From Syntrophorhabdaceae bacterium (GTDB taxonomy: Bacteria > Desulfobacterota > Syntrophorhabdia > Syntrophorhabdales > Syntrophorhabdaceae), in NCBI GenBank assembly GCA_026415675.1, contig JAOAGQ010000041.1:1-64000 (forward strand): DNA of 64,000 nt. The letters are read 5' to 3'. How positions within the stretch are numbered: position 1 is the first letter of the stretch; each line of letters opens with the position of its first letter. Made by a program: the position numbers and the translations under genes. Positions 8,568-17,080 of the stretch are shown in pieces. The notes beneath the pieces were generated by a model. It was not told the DNA's origin, made no database searches, and worked only from the letters and a program-made list of their open reading frames with translations.

Positions 8568-9016
8568 TATACCTTCTTCCTCTTTTCGTATTCCTTTACA
8601 AGGTCATAGAGAAAATCTTCCCTTGAGTAACCGGCGGGGTTATAATCCGCAGAAAAGGCAAGGGCATCGAAGGGACAGGACTCAACGCAGATACCACACT
8701 GACTGCATGTGGTAAAATCGAGGATATAGGTTGTAGCCGTCTTCTTCTTCTCCCCCTCCTTCTTCTCCCCCTCCACCTTCTTTATGGAGCGGGAGGGACA
8801 ATTCTTTGCACATATCCCGCAGGCCACACATTTTGTCCGCTCTGGCATCTCCTCGTCCCCGAGGAGCTTTGTATGCCCCCTGAATCGGGGGGTGATATCT
8901 ATGGTCTGCCTCGGGTATTGGACGGTCACAACAGGGCTGAAAAAGGCCTTTATCGTCACACCCATGCCGATGATAAGGGAGGCAGCCCCCTTTATGATTT
9001 CGGTAACCTTTGTCAT
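8567..9016 (-). CDS. nuoI: NADH-quinone oxidoreductase subunit I (two 4Fe-4S clusters)
   Basis: Iron-sulfur subunit that passes electrons to clusters near the quinone site, 149 residues. Two complete 4Fe-4S motifs are visible: Cys63, 66, 69, 73 ([11 protein letters not shown]) and Cys104, 107, 110, 114 ([11 protein letters not shown]). Between them lies a lysine/glutamate-rich insert at about 81-94 ([11 protein letters not shown]), a small in-frame repeat, longer than I expect for this linker. Because nuoE, nuoF and nuoG are not in the operon, this subunit may be the entry point for an outside donor such as ferredoxin (inference). Confidence 0.95.
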   Translation of the reverse strand: MTKVTEIIKGAASLIIGMGVTIKAFFSPVVTVQYPRQTIDITPRFRGHTKLLGDEEMPERTKCVACGICAKNCPSRSIKKVEGEKKEGEKKKTATTYILDFTTCSQCGICVESCPFDALAFSADYNPAGYSREDFLYDLVKEYEKRKKV

Positions 9017-9996
9017 AATTTAAGTATGCCTCCTGTCACGATGAGGTTGATGAAGGAGACAGGTATCAGGATCTTCCACGAGAAATTGAGTAACTGGTCG
9101 AACCTCACCCTGGGAAAAGTCCAGCGGAACCACAGGATCACAAAGACGAGGAAATACGTCTTTATAAGAAACCAGACGATACCCGGAAGATATGGCCCCA
9201 AGTAGCCCCCGAGGAAGAAAGTGGTGGCAACGGCACTTATGATCATGATGTTTGTGTATTCTGCAAGGAAAAAGATGGCGAACCTCATGCCGGAATACTC
9301 GGTATGGAAACCGGCGACAAGCTCGCTCTCCGCCTCCGGGAGGTCAAAGGGTGTCCTGTTCGTCTCGGCAACCCCTGCGATAAAGTATATAAGAAAGGCG
9401 ATGGGCTGATAGAGGATAAACCACATGCCTTTCTGGGCCTCAACGATGTCTTTAAGAGAGAGGGAGCCTACCATAATCACCACGATAAGCAGGGATAGAA
9501 GCAGGGGCACCTCATAGGCGATGTTCTGGGCCACACTTCTTGCGGCACCTATAAGGGAGTATTTGTTGTTCGATCCCCACCCTGCTATAAATATGGAGAG
9601 CACCGACAGGGAGGAGAAGGCGAGGATCACAAGGATCCCCACGTTTATGTCCCTGACCTGGAGTCCCTCACCAAAGGGGATCACCACAAAGGAAACAAGG
9701 ACAGGAATAAAACAGATCACAGGGGCAAGGAAATAGAGTACCCTATCGACCTTCATGGGGGTTATCAGTTCTTTCCCCAGGAGCTTTAAGCTATCTGCGA
9801 TGGGCTGGATGAGACCGAAGGGCCCCACCTCTTTTGCCGCAATCCTTCTCTGCATGTGGCCGGCGACCTTCCTCTCCGCCCACGTGAGCATGAGGGCGTT
9901 TATCACAACGAGGATCAAAACCCCTATGAGACCCAGGATCACCCTTAGGGTATCCTGTCCTATCGCTTCCACCGCTATTTTCAGGACATCAGTCAT
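9013..9996 (-). CDS. nuoH: NADH-quinone oxidoreductase subunit H
   Basis: Membrane subunit of complex I that forms much of the quinone chamber, 327 residues with about eight predicted helices, normal for the family. Recognisable family stretches are [13 protein letters not shown] near residue 40, [20 protein letters not shown] in the quinone-loop region, and [14 protein letters not shown] near the C-terminus. The GGWG-type patch reads [19 protein letters not shown]. It overlaps nuoI by four bases and follows nuoCD by 27 bases. Confidence 0.96.
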   Translation of the reverse strand: MTDVLKIAVEAIGQDTLRVILGLIGVLILVVINALMLTWAERKVAGHMQRRIAAKEVGPFGLIQPIADSLKLLGKELITPMKVDRVLYFLAPVICFIPVLVSFVVIPFGEGLQVRDINVGILVILAFSSLSVLSIFIAGWGSNNKYSLIGAARSVAQNIAYEVPLLLSLLIVVIMVGSLSLKDIVEAQKGMWFILYQPIAFLIYFIAGVAETNRTPFDLPEAESELVAGFHTEYSGMRFAIFFLAEYTNIMIISAVATTFFLGGYLGPYLPGIVWFLIKTYFLVFVILWFRWTFPRVRFDQLLNFSWKILIPVSFINLIVTGGILKL

Positions 9997-10023
9997 CAGT
10001 ATCGATTCCCTCGAAGAGTAATC

Positions 10024-11592
10024 TCATCTATCGATCTCCGGCACCACGATATCATAGCTACCGAGGATCGCTATGGCATCCGCAATCAGACAACCCCTTG
10101 CAAGCTCAGGAAACGTCATCAGGTTTGAGTAAGACGGTACCCTCCACCTCATCCTATAGGGTATCTCCGTCTCGTCACTTACTATATACACCCCGAGTTC
10201 CCCCCTTGGTGACTCAACGGTACTTAAGAGATCGCCCTTAGGGGGTTTTAGTTTCTTCGGTAGTTTTTCTGCCCTGTACGGACCGTCGGGAAGCCTGTTT
10301 ATCGCCTCCTCAATGATGTTTAGGCTTATCTCCATCTCCTTTAGCCTAATCATATAACGGTCCATGTTGTCGCCATTTACCCCTGTGGGTATCTCAAAAT
10401 CTATGTCTCTGTAAGCCGCATAAGGCTCTTTTTTTCTTATGTCGTACGGGAGGCCCGTACTTCTTATCACAGGACCTGAAGAGCCGTATCTTCTGATTAG
10501 AGCCTCATCCATTATGCCTACACCCTTTACCCTGTTTATGAAGATCACGTTCCCCGTGATCAACCTGTTGTACATATCGAAACGGCCCCTTAGCCTTTCT
10601 ATAAACCTCTTCGTCTTTTCGATAAATTCACCGTCCACATCGTTATAGAGCCCCCCAAAACGGAAATAGGAGTATGTGAGCCTTGAGCCCGTAACCGCCT
10701 CCAGTATATCGAGGACCTGCTCCCTGTCATCGAAGACGTAGAGAAAGGGTGTGAGTCCCCCTAAGTCTGCAAGAAAGGCCCCGAGCCACAAAAGGTGACT
10801 CCCTATCCTGTTCAGTTCGCAGGTGATCGTCCTTACATACTCTGCCCTTTCGGGTACCTCAATGCCACAGAGCTTCTCAACGGCCTTCACATGGGCGAGG
10901 TTGAAATTTAAGGCCCCCATGTAGTCCATCCTTCCGGGGTTTGGGAGGAACTGCTGGTATGTCCTGTTCTCCGCCATCTTCTCGTGCATCCTGTGGAGGT
11001 ATCCGAGAACAGGTTCGGCCCAGAGGATGTATTCCCCGTCCATCTTCAATATCACCCTCAATACACCGTGGGTACTTGGGTGTTGTGGCCCGAGGTTGAT
11101 AAAAAATGTGTCCTCCTCTTCGCCCGGGGGTTTGGGCATCAGCCTCTTTTTGTCCTCTTCTGAGACCTTGACCTGTTTCTTCCTTAAGGGGTAGAAATCG
11201 ATCCCCTCATGGAGAAAAAGGTATGTGAGGTTTGGGTGGCCCTCAAAGAAAACACCGAAAAACTCGTGGATTTCCCTCTCGTACCAGTGGGCGATCGTAA
11301 AAATACGGGAAATGGAAGGGGCTGTGGGTTGTTCGGGGTCGAGCTTTGTCGTTACCTTTATACGGTAGGGGGCACTATGGTTATTAAAGAAATAGACGAG
11401 TTCGAGAAAATCGAGATAGTCCACACAGAAGAGGTCGAAAAGGTAACACCCTTTTTTTGCAAAGGTATCCGCCACATCGGGAATATCGCCCTTTTCTACT
11501 GCTATGGATAGATGGTAACCCCTCTCTTCATATGGTATCTCTGCAATCTCTGCCCTTGGGAATAGTCTTTTCAGTTCCTCTATCTCTACCAT
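10024..11592 (-). CDS. nuoCD: Fused NADH-quinone oxidoreductase subunits C and D
   Basis: One 522-residue protein joins the NuoC domain (about 1-140, with [17 protein letters not shown] at 104-120) to the NuoD 49-kDa domain (from about 165, with GPQHPSTHG at 168-176, to the end). NuoD shapes the quinone site. The NiFe-binding cysteines of related hydrogenases are absent, as expected for complex I. The C-terminus [12 protein letters not shown] is family-typical. The linker [14 protein letters not shown] is natural rather than a sequencing artefact, since C-D fusions are common in bacteria. It overlaps nuoB by seven bases. Confidence 0.96.
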   Translation of the reverse strand: MVEIEELKRLFPRAEIAEIPYEERGYHLSIAVEKGDIPDVADTFAKKGCYLFDLFCVDYLDFLELVYFFNNHSAPYRIKVTTKLDPEQPTAPSISRIFTIAHWYEREIHEFFGVFFEGHPNLTYLFLHEGIDFYPLRKKQVKVSEEDKKRLMPKPPGEEEDTFFINLGPQHPSTHGVLRVILKMDGEYILWAEPVLGYLHRMHEKMAENRTYQQFLPNPGRMDYMGALNFNLAHVKAVEKLCGIEVPERAEYVRTITCELNRIGSHLLWLGAFLADLGGLTPFLYVFDDREQVLDILEAVTGSRLTYSYFRFGGLYNDVDGEFIEKTKRFIERLRGRFDMYNRLITGNVIFINRVKGVGIMDEALIRRYGSSGPVIRSTGLPYDIRKKEPYAAYRDIDFEIPTGVNGDNMDRYMIRLKEMEISLNIIEEAINRLPDGPYRAEKLPKKLKPPKGDLLSTVESPRGELGVYIVSDETEIPYRMRWRVPSYSNLMTFPELARGCLIADAIAILGSYDIVVPEIDR

Positions 11593-11996
11593 CTCTTATC
11601 CGGTACGGGGAATCTCCTCTTTCCTGTGATCTTCTCCTCTATTTTCATAAGCCCCTCGAGGAGACCTTCAGGTCTCGGGGGGCATCCTGGTACATAGACA
11701 TCGACGGGGATCAGTAGATCAACCCCTTCGACAAGGTTATACTGACCTTCAAAGACAAAGGGACCTCCTGATATGGCACAGTTACCGAGGGCTATAACCC
11801 ATTTTGGGGAGGGCATCTGCTCATAGAGGGTGACAACCGTAGGGGCCATCTTCTTGGTCACCGTTCCTGCCACTATCATCAGGTCCGATTGTCTCGGTGT
11901 TGCCCTGAATATCCCTGCGCCGAATCGGTCTATGTCGAATCTCGCCATAGCGGTGGCCATCATCTCTATGGCACAGCAGGCGAGTCCGAATGTCAT
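11586..11996 (-). CDS. nuoB: NADH-quinone oxidoreductase subunit B (N-terminus uncertain)
   Basis: Carries cluster N2, which reduces quinone. The cluster ligands are visible: the Cys-Cys pair at residues 7-8 ([11 protein letters not shown]), Cys73 ([10 protein letters not shown]) and Cys105 (PGCPPRPE). The given ATG is the only ordinary start, but it leaves the protein about 20 residues short. The same frame continues upstream with family-like sequence ([16 protein letters not shown]) reaching back into the end of nuoA, yet contains no ATG, GTG or TTG. The real start is probably ATA near 12056-12059 (behind GGAAGGA) or CTG at 12041. Confidence 0.93.
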   Translation of the reverse strand: MTFGLACCAIEMMATAMARFDIDRFGAGIFRATPRQSDLMIVAGTVTKKMAPTVVTLYEQMPSPKWVIALGNCAISGGPFVFEGQYNLVEGVDLLIPVDVYVPGCPPRPEGLLEGLMKIEEKITGKRRFPVPDKRW

Positions 11997-12055
11997 GGGC
12001 CATAAGGAGTTTGCCCTTGCAAGGTTAAGTACCTTCTCCAGTATCCCGAATCTTA

Positions 12056-12433
12056 TTATTGGTCCTTCCGTTTCCAGTTGAAGACCCCTTTCCCCCAGGC
12101 ATAAACCAGGGCTAATCCGAGGAGCAGTATAAACACCAAAAGGGTGTAAAATTCATAGGTATTTCCCTTTTTTGTGTAAGCCGTGGCAACAGGAAATAGA
12201 TAGAGCACATCCACATCAAAGGCGATAAAGATCAGGGCATAGATGTAGTAGAGTATGCTGTATCTGATCCATGCCCCCCCAAAGGGTTCTATCCCGCATT
12301 CATAGGTCACATAGGTCTTCTTTCCCTTTGTTCTCGGTGCGATGAGGTAAGAGATAACGACAGGGGCGATGGTAAAAATTACCGCCACGATTGCAAAAAC
12401 CAAGACTGGGTAAAAGTCGGCTATGGTATCCAC
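12056..12433 (-). CDS. nuoA: NADH-quinone oxidoreductase subunit A
   Basis: First gene of the complex I operon: a 125-residue, three-helix membrane subunit lining the quinone cavity. The family segment [12 protein letters not shown] is at about residues 44-55, followed by [27 protein letters not shown]. The start is GTG at 12433, with no ribosome site. A -10 box ends only eight bases upstream, so a leaderless message is possible. The tail (NWKRKDQ) overlaps the probable true start of nuoB. Confidence 0.95.
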   Translation of the reverse strand: MDTIADFYPVLVFAIVAVIFTIAPVVISYLIAPRTKGKKTYVTYECGIEPFGGAWIRYSILYYIYALIFIAFDVDVLYLFPVATAYTKKGNTYEFYTLLVFILLLGLALVYAWGKGVFNWKRKDQ

Positions 12434-12441
12434 GGGACTAC

Positions 12442-12472
12442 ATTATATTTTAAAATGCATATGGTTTGTCAA
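12442..12472 (-). promoter_or_regulatory. Probable promoter of the nuo operon
   Basis: On the minus strand, TTGACA (12472-12467) and TATAAT (12447-12442) are both perfect hexamers, separated by 19 bases, which is two more than ideal. It lies between tRNA-Ser and nuoA. The GTG of nuoA is eight bases downstream of the -10, so transcription would begin about two bases before the start codon. Confidence 0.5.
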
Positions 12473-12480
12473 TAGAAAAC

Positions 12481-12573
12481 TGGCGGAGAGGCAGGGATTT
12501 GAACCCTGGGTACGGTTTTAGCCGTACACTCGCTTAGCAGGCGAGCACCTTCGGCCTACTCGGTCACCTCTCC
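12481..12573 (-). tRNA. tRNA-Ser (anticodon GCT)
   Basis: A complete class II tRNA on the minus strand. The acceptor arm GGAGAGG pairs with CCTCTCC. The anticodon arm is TCGCCT-GCT-AAGCGAG, giving anticodon GCT for serine codons AGC and AGT. The long variable arm GTACGG-CTAAAA-CCGTAC is typical of tRNA-Ser. The T-arm is CAGGG-TTCAAAT-CCCTG. The 3' CCA is encoded (12483-12481). Confidence 0.97.
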
Positions 12574-12585
12574 TAATTTTGCGAG

Positions 12586-12614
12586 ATTATACCCTTTTGA
12601 TATGGGAAAATCAA
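12586..12614 (-). promoter_or_regulatory. Promoter of tRNA-Ser
   Basis: On the minus strand, TTGATT (12614-12609), a 17-base spacer and a perfect TATAAT (12591-12586) lie just before the tRNA. The predicted start is about six bases upstream of the mature 5' end. Confidence 0.6.
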
Positions 12615-12638
12615 GAAAAGGGGTTGAAAAATTAAACC

Positions 12639-13559
12639 CTATGATGGAATAAGGGATATTTTATACTTCTCAACAAAATGATGGGGGTGGTATGAGAGTT
12701 TTGCCTCCCTGAGGCCTGGTAAACCTAAGTCCTGTTCCCTGTTTATAAACCTTACCCCTTCCCATGCCTTCTCGCAGAACATAAGGTTGATCGCCTGATA
12801 AAGGCCTGGAATTTGGGGATCCGCCTTCTCTATGTGGACAACGGCGGTGTCCTCGTTTAACATCTCCCCGATGGTAAATGCCATCACCTTATTTTCTATC
12901 TCTATCACGCCCCCCTTTACCTCGAGTTCCTCGTAGTGTTCTAAGATTTCGCTTACGGCACCCCATTCACTCAAAAGGTTCAGGTCGTCTTCACACCTCT
13001 TTAAAAAACACCACCTTTCCTGGAGTTGAATACAATCATTTAGGTGTTCTCGCTTAAGCTCCGAGTATTCTAATCTGTATGACCTTATGAGTTGATTTAT
13101 GTGGTTTCTCTTTGAGCGGTATCTGTTGCCCGCGAGGTTTACGAGGTCTTCCCTGAGATAGATATAATCGAAATGCTCCCTCATGGGTGTAACCTCGATA
13201 CCCTTCTCTCCAGAAAATTCTGCGGCAAAATCCTTTCCTGCCCTTTCAATAGATGGTTCCTTGATTTTTTTCTCATCAAAGAGCCACTGAAGCACATAAA
13301 GGCCCACCTCTTTTTTTGGAGTAGGCCCCTGGGGTTCCATGGCATAGATATGTCCTTCCACATCGGACGCTAAAACAATGAGCCAGTCTTTATACAAAGA
13401 CCAGATAAAACCGTGGAGCTTTCGCCAGATAAAAAGGTTGGTGAATGTCCATTCCGAGATAACCGGTTTCAACTCGTGTAAAAGATCTATAAAAAAAGGT
13501 CTATCCTCTATCCCTATCGTTTTAAAGGTGGGGAATTGCGGTAGTTTCGACATACTCAT
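12639..13559 (-). CDS. DUF2156 (GNAT-like) protein
   Basis: About 306 residues of the DUF2156 family, whose fold is related to the C-terminal acyltransferase domain of phosphatidylglycerol lysyltransferase. Typical stretches are DLVNLAGNRYRSKRNHIN in the middle and FINREQDLGLPGLREAKLSY followed by HPHHFVEKY near the C-terminus. The substrate is unknown. I start it at ATG 13559, behind ACAGG, where it overlaps the fixX stop; an upstream start at 13604 would run inside fixX and adds unlikely residues. It is the last gene of the ETF operon, which may be only positional. Confidence 0.8.
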   Translation of the reverse strand: MSMSKLPQFPTFKTIGIEDRPFFIDLLHELKPVISEWTFTNLFIWRKLHGFIWSLYKDWLIVLASDVEGHIYAMEPQGPTPKKEVGLYVLQWLFDEKKIKEPSIERAGKDFAAEFSGEKGIEVTPMREHFDYIYLREDLVNLAGNRYRSKRNHINQLIRSYRLEYSELKREHLNDCIQLQERWCFLKRCEDDLNLLSEWGAVSEILEHYEELEVKGGVIEIENKVMAFTIGEMLNEDTAVVHIEKADPQIPGLYQAINLMFCEKAWEGVRFINREQDLGLPGLREAKLSYHPHHFVEKYKISLIPS

Positions 13560-13834
13560 CCATACCTGTACTGGACACCAAACTCCCCTTTCGGGTATGA
13601 CCATTCGATGGCGCCTTCCCTACAGGCGATCATACACGTTCCGCATTCGAGACAGCCGGCGAATTCTACGGATATCTCTGCCCTGTCTTCATCGTATGAG
13701 TAAAGATGCCCCGGACACACATAGAGGCAGTACCTTGTTTTGCATGCCTTTCGACATATCTCCTGGTTGATCTTTATATGGCTTTCTCTGTCCGTCTTGA
13801 AGGCATTTAGGGCAAGTTTCTCTTCTATCTTCAT
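13556..13834 (-). CDS. fixX: FixX-type ferredoxin partner of FixC
   Basis: A 92-residue ferredoxin-like protein. Eight cysteines stand as Cys27, 31, 36, 40 and Cys61, 64, 67, 71. The second group (CLECGTCMIAC) is a full 4Fe-4S motif, and the first (CRKACKTRYCLYVC) is the degenerate FixX form. The protein docks on FixC and relays electrons from ETF flavin toward quinone. AAGGAG lies ahead of ATG. Gene order etfB-etfA-fixC-fixX is the standard Fix arrangement. Confidence 0.93.
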   Translation of the reverse strand: MKIEEKLALNAFKTDRESHIKINQEICRKACKTRYCLYVCPGHLYSYDEDRAEISVEFAGCLECGTCMIACREGAIEWSYPKGEFGVQYRYG

Positions 13835-13855
13835 CTAATCTCCTTATAAGTCGCT

Positions 13856-15145
13856 CTATACCTTTTTTAGGCCCAAAAGGAGTTTTAATGTATTGAGTCC
13901 CATCAACCCCGATCCCTTCGCGGCCTTCCACAGTGTGGCCCCGATCCGCTCTTTTGGCCCCTCATCAAACCACACCACCTTTTCTATCATATCAGGGATG
14001 CTTCTCGGGTAAAGGGAAAAGACCTCGTCCCTGTCCAGGAAATCCCCCATCTCCCTGAAATTGTACAGATCCTTAATAACAAAGGAACTCTTCAGCATTT
14101 CCCCGTACTGGGAGAGGGTATTAACAGAATAATCCCCTGTGGAGTGGGCCTTTAAGATCGTCTCTCCGGCCATTATCCCCGAGGCGATGGCGAATTCCAT
14201 ACCCCGCACGGTAATACCCATGTTCAGGGCAAAACCTGCGGCATCCCCTGTGATTATAAGGCCGTCATGGTATAGTTTTGATATGCCCTTATAGCCCATC
14301 TCGGGAATGATGTGGGCTCCGTACTCCACGGTCCTACCCCCCTTTATAAAACCCTCTATCTCGTAACGGGCCTTGAACGTATCGAGGAGGGTATGGAGTT
14401 CTATAGGGGGTTTTGCCTCCATCATAGCCTTTATCCCCACCACAACACCGAGGGAGACGGTATTTCTGTTTGTATATAGAAATCCCCCGCCAAACCTGCC
14501 TTTTGTCACATCCCCTATAAAGAGATGGGCAACCCCTTCCTCTTTGCCCACATTAAAACGCTCGTTGATCCTATCCTCTGAAAGCTCTATCACCTCTTTT
14601 ATGCCTATGGCATACCCCTTTGGGGTCATCCTCGGCTTAAGCCCTGCCTTTTCGGCCATAAACGAAAGGACTCCATCGGAGGCAACGACCACGTTTGCAT
14701 ATATCTCTTCCCCCCCGGCCTTTATGCCCACCACCTTTCCTTCTTCCTGTAAAAGCCCGTCGACCCTGTATCGGGGTATCACAAAGACCCCTTTCTCCAT
14801 CACCCTTTCGGAGAGCCATCTATCGAATGTTGACCGTAGAACGGTAAAGCTATGGCGATTTTCTTTTAAGTTCTCCCCTGTAAAGTCCACGGTAACAGAG
14901 TTTTTTTCTCCCATCAAGGTCCATCTCTCCCTGACCACCTTCCTCTCAAAAGGGGCCCCATCGAGCATATCCCCTACGATCCCTTCAATGGGTTTGATAT
15001 ATAGCCTTCCCCCTGTTACATTCTTGCTCCCTGGAAAATCACCCCGCTCAACGACAATTACCTGGAGGTCTTTCTCCGCCAGCCTATAGGCACAGGAGAG
15101 GCCTGATAAACCCCCTCCCACGATCACCACATCTACCTTTTCCAT
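13856..15145 (-). CDS. fixC: ETF:quinone oxidoreductase-like flavoprotein FixC
   Basis: A 429-residue FAD enzyme that takes electrons from ETF and, with FixX, delivers them to quinone at the membrane. The N-terminal dinucleotide fold has GGGLSG (10-15) and ends its second strand in VVERGDFPG. The middle carries GDAAGFALNMGITVRGMEFA, the second FAD-contact region. It is shorter than mitochondrial ETF-QO because the iron-sulfur part is the separate fixX. GAGGTGAT precedes the ATG. It lies 14 bases after etfA. Confidence 0.93.
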   Translation of the reverse strand: MEKVDVVIVGGGLSGLSCAYRLAEKDLQVIVVERGDFPGSKNVTGGRLYIKPIEGIVGDMLDGAPFERKVVRERWTLMGEKNSVTVDFTGENLKENRHSFTVLRSTFDRWLSERVMEKGVFVIPRYRVDGLLQEEGKVVGIKAGGEEIYANVVVASDGVLSFMAEKAGLKPRMTPKGYAIGIKEVIELSEDRINERFNVGKEEGVAHLFIGDVTKGRFGGGFLYTNRNTVSLGVVVGIKAMMEAKPPIELHTLLDTFKARYEIEGFIKGGRTVEYGAHIIPEMGYKGISKLYHDGLIITGDAAGFALNMGITVRGMEFAIASGIMAGETILKAHSTGDYSVNTLSQYGEMLKSSFVIKDLYNFREMGDFLDRDEVFSLYPRSIPDMIEKVVWFDEGPKERIGATLWKAAKGSGLMGLNTLKLLLGLKKV

Positions 15146-15159
15146 ATCACCTCTTGCCC

Positions 15160-16149
15160 TTATCCTGCCTGTTCTTTCAGCTTTTTCAACTCTTCCTTTA
15201 ATGCGGGGAGTACGTCGAAGAGGTCATCGACGATACCGTAATCGGCATACTGGAAGATCGGGGCGTTCGGGTCTTTGTTTATTGCAACTATAACCTTCGA
15301 GGTGTCCATCCCCATGGTGTGGTGGAGGGCCCCCGAAACACCGCAACCTATATACAATTTAGGGGAGACGGTCTTACCGCTCTTCCCTATCTGATCCTCA
15401 TAGTCCCGCCATTTCGCATCGACAACAGCCCTCGATGCCCCAACCCTGCCTTCCATAAGAGAGGCGATCTCCTCTATAATGCCGAATTGTTCAGGGCCTT
15501 TCATCCCCCTTCCGCCGCATATTATGAAGTCTGCCTCCTGGAGGTCAACCTTCTTCTCCATCGTCTTTTTTGTCTCGAGGACCGTTATGGCCTCCTCGGA
15601 CTTACCATCCCCCATCTCTTCTATGACCTCCGCCATGCCTGAGGGTCTATCGATAGAGAAACTGTTCGGTCTGAACGTAACAAGGGCGCAATCTTTCTCG
15701 TTTATGCCCATCCAGGATATGATCTTTCCTCCAAACATCGCCTTTTTCACCAATGCCTCTTCTCCTTCGAACTCGATACCTGTTGCATCCGATATATAGG
15801 CCGCCCCAAGACGGGCAGCGAGCCGGGGAAAAAGGTCTTTTCCCGTTATCGTCGACGGTCCCAGGAAGAGAAAGGGTCTATAGGTCTTAATGAGTCTCTC
15901 AAGGATAGGTGTATACGTATCCCAGCGATATTCATCGAGACCATCCCCCCTCACAACGATGAGCTTATCGGGATAGGGCCTTACCGTATCTACCATCTCT
16001 TCTGACTTTGGCCCTATTAAAATTCCATATGTGGTCGAGTTATGGTTCTTTGTGATACCTTTTGCCTTGGACAGGAGTTCGATTGAGCTTTTTCGTACCC
16101 CTTCGTCCTTGCCTTCTATAAAAACAAATATATCCTTTGCCATATCCAT
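15160..16149 (-). CDS. etfA: Electron transfer flavoprotein alpha subunit (FixB)
   Basis: A 329-residue ETF alpha chain. Its C-terminal FAD domain contains GGRGMKGPEQF, VGASRAVVDAKW, the IGKSGKTVSPKLYI segment, and SGALHHTMGM. With EtfB it forms a soluble electron carrier that accepts electrons from acyl-CoA dehydrogenase or NADH. Two near-by ATGs (16149 and 16143) both sit behind AAGGAG. In Fix-type systems the pair can bifurcate NADH electrons between ferredoxin and quinone. Whether this one does cannot be decided here. Confidence 0.94.
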   Translation of the reverse strand: MDMAKDIFVFIEGKDEGVRKSSIELLSKAKGITKNHNSTTYGILIGPKSEEMVDTVRPYPDKLIVVRGDGLDEYRWDTYTPILERLIKTYRPFLFLGPSTITGKDLFPRLAARLGAAYISDATGIEFEGEEALVKKAMFGGKIISWMGINEKDCALVTFRPNSFSIDRPSGMAEVIEEMGDGKSEEAITVLETKKTMEKKVDLQEADFIICGGRGMKGPEQFGIIEEIASLMEGRVGASRAVVDAKWRDYEDQIGKSGKTVSPKLYIGCGVSGALHHTMGMDTSKVIVAINKDPNAPIFQYADYGIVDDLFDVLPALKEELKKLKEQAG

Positions 16150-16155
16150 CTCTCC

Positions 16156-16947
16156 TTACAGTACTCTTGCTTCTTCTTTTAATACCTTTATCAGCCTTTT
16201 CGCCTTCTCTTCCGCGGTCGCCCCTTCTATGAACTTAACAGGGGGTCTACCCCCAGGAGATTCGTAACGGACCACTTTTACTTTGGCCTCCTCCTTTGTG
16301 CAGGAGTTTACGTCAATCCCATAGGTGGCAGGGTCTAAAACAGGTATGTTTGCCTTCATCGCCTTCATCACCCCTGTGATCAAAGGTACCCTCGGCTCGT
16401 TTATGCCTTTCTGAACGATCAAAAGACAGGGGAGTTTCACCTTAACCGTCTGTCTTCCCCCCTCTATGTCCCTGTCTACCCTTACCTCTCCCCCCTCTGG
16501 TGTCTCTATCTTCGTTACAAGACCTACGTGGGGTATGTGGAGCATCTCTGCGACCATCGGGCCAATTGTGGCGTTTTCATCATCTATCGCCTGTTTGCCG
16601 CAGAGTATCATATCAAAACCATCGCCCTTTGCAAAACCTGACAGTATCTTGGCCGTAATCAGAGGGTCATCTGTATCGAGGTCTTTACTGTCGATAAGTA
16701 CCGCCCTGTCCGCGCCCATCGCTATGGCAGTCCTTAGGGCCTCTATGGATCTCTTGGGTCCATAGGAACAGACGACAACCTCCACATCCTTTAATCTCTC
16801 CTTGATCCTCAATGCCTCTTCAATGGCAAATTCGTCAAAAAAATTCAAGGCGTATTTATTTTCTACCTCGAGGGATCTGCCATTGTTTGTAATTGTAATC
16901 CTTGCCTCTGTATCCGCTACCTGTTTGACAAATACAAGAATCTTCAT
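16156..16947 (-). CDS. etfB: Electron transfer flavoprotein beta subunit (FixA)
   Basis: A 263-residue ETF beta chain. Recognisable parts are the N-terminal KILVFVKQVADTEARI, the nucleotide-binding CGKQAIDDENATIGPMVAE segment (about 128-146), and VDRDIEGGRQTVKVKLPCLL. It pairs with EtfA encoded six bases downstream. It is preceded by GAGGGAGGT. The gene follows an acyl-CoA dehydrogenase on the same strand, which suggests that enzyme as an electron donor. Confidence 0.94.
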   Translation of the reverse strand: MKILVFVKQVADTEARITITNNGRSLEVENKYALNFFDEFAIEEALRIKERLKDVEVVVCSYGPKRSIEALRTAIAMGADRAVLIDSKDLDTDDPLITAKILSGFAKGDGFDMILCGKQAIDDENATIGPMVAEMLHIPHVGLVTKIETPEGGEVRVDRDIEGGRQTVKVKLPCLLIVQKGINEPRVPLITGVMKAMKANIPVLDPATYGIDVNSCTKEEAKVKVVRYESPGGRPPVKFIEGATAEEKAKRLIKVLKEEARVL

Positions 16948-17080
16948 TCTAAAAACTACCTCCCTCTTTTTTCTTGTCCATGTTCCTTTATCGCCCGATG
17001 TTTCCGTAAATTCTTAATTATTTAAGGTCTATCTTTGTCCCGATTAAGTTTTGCAAACAAAAGGAACTTCGGAAACGGCT

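Noticed and set aside
13560-13604. N-terminal extension of the DUF2156 protein
   Set aside because: It lies inside fixX codons and has no ribosome site, and the family begins near the internal ATG.
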